From an uncultured Alphaproteobacteria bacterium (GTDB lineage Bacteria; Pseudomonadota; Alphaproteobacteria; CAAGCB01; CAG-977): 51,139 bases of DNA. Positions 9,467-17,067 of this stretch are shown piece after piece; within the stretch, counting starts at the first letter, position 1, and each line of letters starts with the position of its first letter. The DNA lies in NCBI GenBank assembly GCA_944393745.1, contig CALYBD010000015.1, positions 1-51,139 on the forward strand, given 5' to 3'. The notes under the pieces are model-generated. The model was not told the origin of the DNA and ran no database searches. It saw only the letters and a list, made by a program, of their open reading frames with translations. Made by a program: the position numbers and the translations under genes.

Positions 9467-11440
9467 ATGAGCAGTCCTGTCACAACGTTTCAAACTCTGG
9501 GAATGACTGCTCAAACTGCCGTGTCGGCGGCCGTTTCGGTAACGGACGTGCCCGAACAGCTGCAATCCCAGCCGACAGGGACGGTTTTGCCCGCGGTTAT
9601 TACACCGCCCCGTGTACCGACAGAACTGCCGATCATCACGGTGACGTTACCTGACGGCACGGAAATGGCTTTTCCGGCCAAATTGCCTCATGTCCCGGGC
9701 GTCGAAACACCCGTCAGCCTGAAAATCCTGCCGCCGGAAGTAAAAAACGTTTTATCGTTTCGCCTTCATTTTTCTGCCCCTTTGCCGGATATTAAAGAAG
9801 CGGCCCGGGCTTTGGAAGCCGCCCTAAAAACACAATCGGCCGTTATCGAATCGCCGGTAAAGCCGATATCCGTTCAGGCTTTTGTTTTAAAATCCGTTCC
9901 CGAACAGATTGCGGCTTTGCTGCCCGAACCGGAAAAAAGCGAGCCTTTGCCCCGTTTAAACATTGACGGCAAGATTAATATTGAACTGACTCCGGATCAA
10001 AATGCTTTACCGGCTTTGACCCGCCGTGACATTGCCGCCGCCCCGCCCGGCATTCAGGCGACACCGATGCCGCAGGCTCCGGCAGACGAGATCATAAAAG
10101 TAATCGAGATGCCCAAAGAAATTCCCGATACCGAACAAATGCCCCGTCCGCCTTTGCCTGCCGCCGCCGGTTTTGCCGAAACGCCGAAAGCCGGCAATTC
10201 TTCTGTTTTTATGGCACAGACGACGGCCGCTTTGCCCGCTGATCTGCCGGAAAATTTTTCCTTTGCCGCACAAAAAAATCCCTCTTTGCCGTCCTTTTTA
10301 CAAACGCCGAAAAGTGTTGTTGTTCCGGATTTTGCACCGACCGGCAAAACAGAAAACCAACCGGGAACAAGCGATATAAAAGATAACGCTTCGCCCGTTT
10401 TTTTGAAAACACCCCAAAATCCTTTTGTCCGGGAAGAAAAGGCCGTTCTTGCAGCATCACAAAAGGACCCGAGCTCAGCGCCTTTTCCCGTCCGACAGTC
10501 TTTCGAAGCGCAACAAAACGCATCGGCACCCCCGAACTTTTCCCCCGTTCGTCAGGATTCTTCCCCCGCTTCGGCGGCGACGATGCTGCAGGGAACCGTT
10601 TTTTTGCCGCAGGAAGATCAGATTCCCTTAATTATCACAAAGATCGGTGTCTTGGCCGTCGAAGAAAAAATCCATCTGCCGCACTTAACGCCGGTTCATG
10701 TTAAAGTTCTTTCTTTACCGGTTGAAAATGAATCGCCGATCATGCCGAAAACGCCGCTGCCCGAATTTAAAAACACCTGGACGGTATTGACAGATGCTCT
10801 GGAAACATTGCGCCAGACGGATCAGACTGCTTTTGAAGCCGTCAAAAATATTCTGCCGCACGTCGGAAACAGGCTGCCGGCGTTGATGTTGTCCTTTATG
10901 AATGCGGCCGCACAGAATGTTTCTTTTTCTTCTTTTATCGGCGAAGCCAACGTTTCGGCACTGCGGGCGACACCAAAAGGAGAACGGCTGTTAAAACAGT
11001 TGGAAAAAGAATTTTCCGCTTCACCCAAAAAAGCAACGGACGGACAAAACAGCTGGAACGGGTGGGATATTCCGTTTTTGTCGGGATCCGTCGTTGAACC
11101 GGTTTCTTTGTATTTACAGCGTCCGTCCGATGGCGATTTGCAACGCGGATCCGTTGAAAAACAACGCCGCAACGTCCGGTTTGTACTGGATCTGAATTTA
11201 ACAAAGCTGGGAAAAATTCAAATGGAAGGACTGGCCTGCCGCAGCGAACGCCGGTTTGATTTGATTTTACGCCATCAAAACGATTTTCCGGCTTTTTTTG
11301 ACAATACGATTCAGAATATATTTACGCAGACGTTATCGGCATTAAACTATACGGGCCTTGTCAAAGTTGACAGGACAAATGATTTTATTCTTTTTGCCCC
11401 CGATCAGGGCGGCAATATTAAACGGGGGGTTTTGGTTTGA
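9467..11440 (+). CDS. fliK: Flagellar hook-length control protein FliK
   Basis: FliK is the secreted ruler that ends hook growth. The 657 residues include a very long Pro/Ala/Thr-rich low-complexity N-terminal region (to about residue 430) and a conserved C-terminal hook domain at about 560-645 (LDLNLTKLGKIQMEG, then FDLILRHQ). This domain is characteristic of the family's export-switch domain. Low complexity and length variation in the N-terminal ruler are normal. It is the last flagellar gene here, and its stop overlaps the TTG start of the J-domain gene. Confidence 0.88.
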   Translation: MSSPVTTFQTLGMTAQTAVSAAVSVTDVPEQLQSQPTGTVLPAVITPPRVPTELPIITVTLPDGTEMAFPAKLPHVPGVETPVSLKILPPEVKNVLSFRLHFSAPLPDIKEAARALEAALKTQSAVIESPVKPISVQAFVLKSVPEQIAALLPEPEKSEPLPRLNIDGKINIELTPDQNALPALTRRDIAAAPPGIQATPMPQAPADEIIKVIEMPKEIPDTEQMPRPPLPAAAGFAETPKAGNSSVFMAQTTAALPADLPENFSFAAQKNPSLPSFLQTPKSVVVPDFAPTGKTENQPGTSDIKDNASPVFLKTPQNPFVREEKAVLAASQKDPSSAPFPVRQSFEAQQNASAPPNFSPVRQDSSPASAATMLQGTVFLPQEDQIPLIITKIGVLAVEEKIHLPHLTPVHVKVLSLPVENESPIMPKTPLPEFKNTWTVLTDALETLRQTDQTAFEAVKNILPHVGNRLPALMLSFMNAAAQNVSFSSFIGEANVSALRATPKGERLLKQLEKEFSASPKKATDGQNSWNGWDIPFLSGSVVEPVSLYLQRPSDGDLQRGSVEKQRRNVRFVLDLNLTKLGKIQMEGLACRSERRFDLILRHQNDFPAFFDNTIQNIFTQTLSALNYTGLVKVDRTNDFILFAPDQGGNIKRGVLV

Positions 11441-12495
11441 ACGACAAAAAAGGCTATTATGCTATTTTGCATTTATCCGAAACCGCCGGCGAAAAAGAAA
11501 TCAAGGAAGCTTTTCGCCGCGAAGTCAAATTGTATCACCCGGATAAAAATCCCGATCCGCAAGCCAGGGAAATTTATTTAAAAATTAATGAAGCCTATCA
11601 GGTCTTAACCGATCCCGATGCCAGAAAAGCATATGACAACGTGCCGCAGGCGGCGGCCGATTTTATTCCGTGCTGCCGCTGCGGCAGGCACGCCCGCCAG
11701 CCACGTTATGTTTTGTTTGAAGAAAACGGTGTTCTGCACGGCGGTGTTTTTTGCCGCGATTGTGCGTCAAAGCAACAATTCCGATCAGCGGCAAAAATCT
11801 GGAAAAAATTTTTTTCGGCGCCGGTTCAAAGTTGGTCTTCTTTGAAAAACAATTATTCTTTCAAGCATATGCCGCCCGAAGAAAACTTCAGCGTTTTAAT
11901 GCAGAACGCCGCCGCGTTCAGAAAGGAAAAACGCGTGGATCTCGCGCGATCTTTGGCGGAACAGGCGCGCAAGTTCGCCAAAGAACAAACGCAACGCGTC
12001 AAAATCAACATCTTTTTAAACGCTCTGCCCGAAGTCCCCAGACGCAAAGAACCGGACTTTTGGGAAATCCGTTGGACGGACACTTTACGCGTTTATCTGC
12101 CGTTGTTCCTCTGCCTGATTGTCGGACTGGTCATGCTGACAACGCCTTATTTGCACGAACTGATCCGTCCTCAGCATCAAGCTTCCCGCATCAGCGACTA
12201 TAAACCGCAAAACGTTGTTCCTTTGAAATTCGATTTGTTGGACGAAACACAGCTGTATCATACGGTTGCTCCCCAGACTTCCGCCTACCAGGCCCCTTAC
12301 ACGGACAGCGGCATCATTTCTTTGTTACCCGAACAAACGACTTTAAGAATTACGGGATACGTCCCCAAAACAGACTGGTTTCAAGCCATGACCCCTTACG
12401 GCATGGTTGTTTTCGTTCGAAGAAAAGATTTAAAAAAAGGCATCGGGAAAGCCCCGATGCCCTATAATTCCAAAATCCTTTTGCCCAAAGATTAA
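11437..12495 (+). CDS. J-domain membrane protein with zinc-ribbon-like and SH3-like regions
   Basis: The N-terminal 65 residues form a DnaJ domain with the HPD motif (YHPDKNPDP), which stimulates Hsp70 ATPase. Next comes CCRCGRH...FCRDCA, a four-cysteine zinc-ribbon-like pair at about residues 79-110. A single membrane helix lies near residues 218-240 (LPLFLCLIVGLVMLTTP), and the C-terminal part resembles a bacterial SH3-type fold (GYVPKTDWFQAMTPYGMVVFV). The start is TTG overlapping the fliK stop, behind a G-rich ribosome site. The Gly/Phe linker and CxxCxGxG repeats of DnaJ itself are absent, so this is a specialised co-chaperone. Its client is unknown; coupling to fliK hints at flagellar assembly. 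Confidence 0.82.
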   Translation: MNDKKGYYAILHLSETAGEKEIKEAFRREVKLYHPDKNPDPQAREIYLKINEAYQVLTDPDARKAYDNVPQAAADFIPCCRCGRHARQPRYVLFEENGVLHGGVFCRDCASKQQFRSAAKIWKKFFSAPVQSWSSLKNNYSFKHMPPEENFSVLMQNAAAFRKEKRVDLARSLAEQARKFAKEQTQRVKINIFLNALPEVPRRKEPDFWEIRWTDTLRVYLPLFLCLIVGLVMLTTPYLHELIRPQHQASRISDYKPQNVVPLKFDLLDETQLYHTVAPQTSAYQAPYTDSGIISLLPEQTTLRITGYVPKTDWFQAMTPYGMVVFVRRKDLKKGIGKAPMPYNSKILLPKD

Positions 12496-13013
12496 GGAGC
12501 GTTTTCTTTTATAAAGGCTTTAATGTCCTGTCTGATTTGATCCACAGTAGGTTCTTCGCTCAATCGATAACGCAGGATATTAACACCGGCATTCTGCAAC
12601 ATTTTTTCGCGGCGCAAGTGACGTTTTTGTTCGTTGAGACCTTCTAATTCAACGACACAAACAATATTTAAAGCCGCATTACAAATCACGAAGTCGACCC
12701 TTTTTAAATTAAACGGTGCCCACATGTCCCAGTGATTTGTTTCAATCAAGGCCCGCATTGAGACATGAGGAAAAACACTGCAACCGACAGGTACGGCCTG
12801 ACACAACAAATTGAAGAACTTAGCCTCCGTTTCGTTTAAGATCTTTTTGGGTCTGTAATATTTACTGATGATATCGCGTTGCTTATCGGAAACCCAGGCA
12901 AAGATACACAAGATAACGTATCCGATAATCAATAAAGCAATAATCGAGCCGATTAAGTATATACCGTTCCCCGTCAAAAGTGTCTTAACCAATGATGTTA
13001 ATGTTGTGTCCAT
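12492..13013 (-). CDS. Membrane-anchored DUF2726-type nuclease-like protein
   Basis: This 173-residue protein has one N-terminal membrane helix (about residues 20-42) and a cytoplasmic domain resembling DUF2726. That domain is a predicted restriction-endonuclease-like fold: KRVDFVICN and VVELEG resemble the catalytic Asp and E-x-E elements, and it ends LRYRLSEEP. The ATG at 13013 has AGAGG six bases upstream; the frame continues 27 codons further but without a ribosome site. It is convergent with, and overlaps by four bases, the J-domain gene. Cellular role unknown. Confidence 0.72.
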   Translation of the reverse strand: MDTTLTSLVKTLLTGNGIYLIGSIIALLIIGYVILCIFAWVSDKQRDIISKYYRPKKILNETEAKFFNLLCQAVPVGCSVFPHVSMRALIETNHWDMWAPFNLKRVDFVICNAALNIVCVVELEGLNEQKRHLRREKMLQNAGVNILRYRLSEEPTVDQIRQDIKAFIKENAP

Positions 13014-13116
13014 TGTCGCCTCTTCTTTATCTGCATATTTTAGTGTACGAAAAACAGTATAGAACAGTAAGTTACCAAAGTCACATTTTAACAATAAAAC
13101 TTAACTGTCAGCCGGA

Positions 13117-13145
13117 TTGCCTTTTACAGCTCTTTTTGCTAAAGT
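13117..13145 (+). promoter_or_regulatory. Sigma-70-type promoter for the structured RNA leader
   Basis: TTGCCT at 13117-13122, a 17-base spacer, and TAAAGT at 13140-13145. A start near 13152 would place the first hairpin of the RNA right at the 5' end. Confidence 0.55.
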
Positions 13146-13151
13146 AACTTG

Positions 13152-13373
13152 GTCGGAAAAATCACCGACAGGGCGTCAGAAACCCTTGAGTATATAGCCG
13201 CCTTGTGTATGGCGGTCAATAAGTTATGCACCGAATCTGTCCTGAAACGGGCGGATTTCGGTGAATAAGGCCTATGCTGAATAAGCCGAGCCGTTTGTAT
13301 ACTCACGGTTTCTGAAAATCCGCCCACCTACAAAGGTGGGTTTTATTTAAACAATACGAAAGGATTTCAGAAA
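13152..13373 (+). ncRNA. Structured RNA leader, riboswitch-like, upstream of a lipoprotein gene
   Basis: A 5' hairpin pairs GTCGG (13152-13156) with CCGAC (13165-13169). A long closing helix pairs 13176-13194 (TCAGAAACC, then TGAGTATA) with 13298-13315 (TATACTCA, then GGTTTCTGA), about 17 pairs with a small internal loop. It encloses a hairpin CCGCC/GGCGG (13198-13215) and a 14-pair hairpin (13229-13263, one bulged T, loop TGAAAC). A terminator hairpin follows (13323-13340). The 3' strand of the closing helix and its flank (13309-13321) can instead pair with 13362-13373, covering the GGA of the ribosome site and the first base of the ATG. That mutual exclusivity is what suggests a regulatory leader. 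A stand-alone 6S-like or phage C4-like RNA is the alternative. Confidence 0.6.
13323..13348 (+). terminator. Rho-independent terminator at the end of the RNA leader
   Basis: CCCACCT and AGGTGGG form a seven-pair stem with loop ACAA, followed by TTTTATTT. It lies 25 bases before the lipoprotein ATG, so it can act as an attenuator. Confidence 0.75.
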
Positions 13374-13738
13374 TGAAAAAAGTTTTTCTTTTTATACCGT
13401 TGCTGGCTTTGGTTGGATGCGCACCTCAGATTGCCAAAAACGGAACGACAACTTCGGTTTCTTATCAACAGAACGGAACAAATTGTGTTTACACGGAAAA
13501 ATTTGATGACGTTTTTTTTGTGCCTGAACGGAAAGGATTTTCCATAAAAGAAAAAAAAGTGTCTATTGAAAGAAAATCCAATACGATTACTTTTGCCGAC
13601 ACAAAATGTTCTGCTCTGATTTTAAAAGAAGTCGAACGGGATACGCATAAAAGTGCGCTTTCAAATAATTTTCAGAAACCGACATCCGTAGAAAACAAAA
13701 TTACTCACAATAACAATAAATCGGGATTTTTTTATTAG
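13373..13738 (+). CDS. Small putative lipoprotein
   Basis: The 121-residue product begins with a lipoprotein signal (MKKVFLFIPLLALVGCA; lipobox LVGC, modified Cys at residue 16). The mature part is polar with Lys/Ser/Asn-rich stretches and two further Cys; no family is recognised. An AAGGA ribosome site precedes the ATG and is predicted to be sequestered by the upstream RNA. Monocistronic between two terminators. Confidence 0.75.
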   Translation: MKKVFLFIPLLALVGCAPQIAKNGTTTSVSYQQNGTNCVYTEKFDDVFFVPERKGFSIKEKKVSIERKSNTITFADTKCSALILKEVERDTHKSALSNNFQKPTSVENKITHNNNKSGFFY

Positions 13739-13747
13739 GTAAACTAA

Positions 13748-13777
13748 AAGCCCCGTCAATGGCGGGGCTTCCTTTTT
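13748..13777 (+). terminator. Terminator between the lipoprotein gene and ileS
   Basis: AAGCCCCG (13748-13755) pairs with CGGGGCTT (13763-13770), followed by CCTTTTTT on +. On the minus strand the hairpin follows the ileS stop at once and is trailed by TTTTAG, so it may work in both directions. Confidence 0.75.
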
Positions 13778-13781
13778 TAGA

Positions 13782-16700
13782 TTATACCTTTTCAATTTTA
13801 AAGCAGACTGTCGCTTCTCCGACTTCTTCGGCGGGTCCGTCAACGTTTGATCGTTCATCAAAAGAAACGGCCAAGACCTGTTCACAGATATAGTCTTTGT
13901 TTTCCTTCAACGCTTCCAACACAACAGAAGATTCGGAAGCATATTCGACGACTATTCTGTCAGAAACATCAAATCCGCTGTCTTTGCGTTTTTGCTGCAC
14001 CAAACGGACGAAGTCGCGGGCAATGCCTTCGCGTTCCAGTTCAGGACGCAATTCAACATCTAACACAACTACCGCCGTGTTATCCGGCAAAGCCTGACCG
14101 GCGTTGCCGTCTTTTAAAACCAAACGCAATTCAAATTCTTCGGGTAACAACGTCTGTCCGGCAATCGACAACGTGCCGTCCGCGTTTGCCGTCCATTCGT
14201 TTGTTTTGGACGCCGCCAAAATATCTTTCATAAACCGTCCCAAACGTTTCCCGACCAACGGCGTAATGATGTATAACGTCTTGTCCGCCAAATCGGTCAC
14301 GTCTTGTCCGAAAACAACTTCTTTGACATTAACTTCGTCTTTAATCAATTCGACATAATCCGCCAGACGCGCGGCGTTGTTTCCCGCCACCGTCATGGAC
14401 GCCAACGGCAAACGGTTGCGCAATTTGTGATCCTCACGCACCGATTTCGCCGTAGAGCAGATCGCGCGGACAAAGTCCATGTCGGCAACCAGCTTTTCAT
14501 CGGCTTCAAAGATTTTATAATCGGGATAATCCGTCAAATGAACGCTTTCTTCGCCTGTCAAAGCCCGATAAATGTATTCGCACGTCAAAGGCATCAACGG
14601 TGCCGCGGCTTTGACCAGCGTCACCAAAACCGTATATAAGACATCGAAAGCTTCTTGTCCGTTTGAAACGTCCCAGAACCGCGCGCGCGAACGGCGAATG
14701 TACCAGTTGTTCATCAGTTCCAAGAAATCCGAAACATCGGCACAAGCGGCCACGATATCGCATGCGTCAAGTTCTTCGGTCAGGTTTTTCACCAGATCCC
14801 GCGTCTTTGCCAAGATATAACGGTCAAGAACGTCTTTTGCCGTCGTCGTGAGTTTGGCTTTCAGCCCTTCCGCATTGGCGTACAGCGTAAAGAAGTAAAA
14901 CGCGTTCCACAGCGGAATCAAAGCCTTGCGCGACGATTTGGCAATTTCCTTTCCTTCGCGGTCAATCGACAGGTTGCCCCCGCGCAAAATCGGCGAAGAC
15001 ACCAAAAACCAACGCAAAGCGTCAGACCCCAGCGTATTGAACACGTCCGCCGGATCGGGATAGTTGCGCAGCCGTTTTGACAGCTTCTGTTGGTTTTCGT
15101 CCAGCACAACGCCGTGGCACAGACATGTTTTAAACGGCGCGCGGTCGAACAGAGCCGTACTCATCACCATCAGGGTATAGAACCAGCCACGCGTCTGCGC
15201 CAGATATTCGACAATAAAGTCCGCGGGCGAATGGTTTTCAAACCATTCTTTGTTTTCAAACGGGTAATGCACCTGCGCGAACGGCATGGATCCCGATTCA
15301 AACCAGCAGTCCAGAACGTCTTCGACGCGGCGCATCATGGACTTTCCGGTCGGATCGTCCGGATTCGGACGCACCAGCGTATCAATGAACGGACGATGCA
15401 GATCAGTAATTTTTACGCCGAAATCCTTTTCCAGTTCCGCGATTGACCCGTAAACGTCCACGCGGGGATATTTCGGATCGTCGGATTTCCACACGGGGAT
15501 CGGCGTTCCCCAGAAACGATTGCGCGAAATGGACCAGTCGCGCGCACCTTCCAACCACATTCCCATCGCTCCGTTTTTAACGTGTTCCGGAATCCAATTG
15601 ATCTTTTGATTGTGCGCAACCATACGATCGCGAAAATCCGTCACTTTGACAAACCAACTGTTGATCGCTTTATAAATCAACGGCGTATCCGTGCGCCAGC
15701 AGTGCGGATAACTGTGCTTATACATTTCCTTGCGCACCAGTTTCCCTTCCGCCTTTAAGCGTTTGATAATCGGTTCGTTGGTTTCAAAAACCTGCATTCC
15801 TTCGTAATCGGGGACTTCTTTGGTAAAGCAGCCTTTGCCGTCCACCGGACAGATCACGGGAATATGATACGGCTGGCAGGCGATCATGTCGTCTTCACCA
15901 AATCCCGGAGCAATATGAACAATGCCGGTACCGTCTTCTGTTGAAACGTAATCGGCCTGAATAATCTGGAAACAGTTCGGCGTCCCTTTGAAATAATCAA
16001 ACAAAGGTTCGTACGTCCGCCCGACCAGTTCCGCGCCTTTGACCGTTTTGATTTTTTCGGCTTTGGCCAGTTCGCGTTTGTACCGCCCCGCCAAAGCGGA
16101 AGCCAGAATGTACTGAACGCCGTCTTCTTCATAAACGTCGTAATCGAATTCCTTATTGACGCACAAGGCCAAATTTGACGGCAAAGTCCACGGCGTTGTC
16201 GTCCACGCCAGAATTTTGACGGGTTTTGTTTCACCTGCAACCGGGGTCAGCGTAAACATAACGGTTATGGACGGATCTTCGCGTTCGCGGTAAGAATTGT
16301 CCATGCGCGTTTCAAAGTTTGACACCGGCGTTTCGGCAGCCCAGCTGTAAGGTAAGATACGAACACCTTCATACAGAAGCCCTTTTTTATACAATTCCTT
16401 AAAGGCCCAGATAATGGATTCCATATACGGCAGATCCATTGTCTTATAATCATTGTCAAACGCGACCCAGCGCGCCTGGCGCGTAACGGTCTGTTCCCAT
16501 TCGTTGGTATACATCAAAACGCGTTCGCGGCAGACTTCGTTAAATTTACCGATTCCGTATTCGGAAATGGCGGCCCGCCCGGAAATGCCCAAAAATTTTT
16601 CGGTTTCCATTTCCGCCGGCAAACCGTGACAATCCCATCCGAAACGACGTTCGACACGATGACCGCGCATTGTTTGATAACGCGGAATAATATCTTTGAC

Positions 16701-16919
16701 GTATCCTGTCACCAAATGGCCGTAATGCGGCAACCCGTTGGCAAACGGAGGGCCGTCGTAAAAAACATATTCGTTTGATCCTTTTTCACCGGCCGCGCGA
16801 TTGACAACGGATTTTTTAAATGTGTCGTCCGCACGCCAATAATCCAGAATTTCCCGTTCCAAGGCGGGAAAATCGGCTTTTGCCTGAATTTCGGGATAAT
16901 ATTTTGTTTTTTCCGTCAT
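13782..16919 (-). CDS. ileS: Isoleucyl-tRNA synthetase, IleS2 (eukaryote-like) type
   Basis: This enzyme charges tRNA-Ile. The class I signatures are HYGH at residues 65-68 (PPFANGLPHYGH) and KLSKR near 612-616, in KLSKRLRNYPDP. KMSKR followed by NYPDP, together with the 1045-residue length, marks the eukaryote-like IleS2 group rather than the shorter bacterial IleS1, whose motif is usually KMSKS-LGN. The editing domain has GWDCHGLPAE and the TTPWTLPSNLALCV segment. It is transcribed alone, opposite to its neighbours. IleS2 enzymes are typically insensitive to mupirocin; I infer that here only from the class. Confidence 0.95.
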   Translation of the reverse strand: MTEKTKYYPEIQAKADFPALEREILDYWRADDTFKKSVVNRAAGEKGSNEYVFYDGPPFANGLPHYGHLVTGYVKDIIPRYQTMRGHRVERRFGWDCHGLPAEMETEKFLGISGRAAISEYGIGKFNEVCRERVLMYTNEWEQTVTRQARWVAFDNDYKTMDLPYMESIIWAFKELYKKGLLYEGVRILPYSWAAETPVSNFETRMDNSYREREDPSITVMFTLTPVAGETKPVKILAWTTTPWTLPSNLALCVNKEFDYDVYEEDGVQYILASALAGRYKRELAKAEKIKTVKGAELVGRTYEPLFDYFKGTPNCFQIIQADYVSTEDGTGIVHIAPGFGEDDMIACQPYHIPVICPVDGKGCFTKEVPDYEGMQVFETNEPIIKRLKAEGKLVRKEMYKHSYPHCWRTDTPLIYKAINSWFVKVTDFRDRMVAHNQKINWIPEHVKNGAMGMWLEGARDWSISRNRFWGTPIPVWKSDDPKYPRVDVYGSIAELEKDFGVKITDLHRPFIDTLVRPNPDDPTGKSMMRRVEDVLDCWFESGSMPFAQVHYPFENKEWFENHSPADFIVEYLAQTRGWFYTLMVMSTALFDRAPFKTCLCHGVVLDENQQKLSKRLRNYPDPADVFNTLGSDALRWFLVSSPILRGGNLSIDREGKEIAKSSRKALIPLWNAFYFFTLYANAEGLKAKLTTTAKDVLDRYILAKTRDLVKNLTEELDACDIVAACADVSDFLELMNNWYIRRSRARFWDVSNGQEAFDVLYTVLVTLVKAAAPLMPLTCEYIYRALTGEESVHLTDYPDYKIFEADEKLVADMDFVRAICSTAKSVREDHKLRNRLPLASMTVAGNNAARLADYVELIKDEVNVKEVVFGQDVTDLADKTLYIITPLVGKRLGRFMKDILAASKTNEWTANADGTLSIAGQTLLPEEFELRLVLKDGNAGQALPDNTAVVVLDVELRPELEREGIARDFVRLVQQKRKDSGFDVSDRIVVEYASESSVVLEALKENKDYICEQVLAVSFDERSNVDGPAEEVGEATVCFKIEKV

Positions 16920-16999
16920 CGTTTTCCACTTCAGTTGCAGTTAACTCTGTTTTATATAAAGCTTTTTTAAACAGATAGCGAATATTGTCAATAGAATCC

Positions 17000-17028
17000 T
17001 TGACGACAAATACATTTTACGTGATTCT
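17000..17028 (+). promoter_or_regulatory. Possible promoter of the coiled-coil gene
   Basis: TTGACG at 17000-17005 is a strong -35 match. The hexamer 17 bases downstream, GATTCT, is a weak -10. Confidence 0.3.
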
Positions 17029-17067
17029 GAAAGGAATTTGATTTTAAAAGCAAACAGGAAACAAACT

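Noticed and set aside
13139-13327. 62-codon minus-strand ORF across the structured RNA
   Set aside because: It begins with GTG, lies antisense to strongly paired RNA, and its frame is explained by the helices; no ribosome site. Kept as a shadow of the RNA.
13152-13345. Assigning the RNA as 6S RNA
   Set aside because: A closing stem, central open region and apical stem resemble 6S, but the extra 5' hairpin, the side hairpin and the pairing to the downstream ribosome site fit a cis leader better. Not decided without a covariance search.
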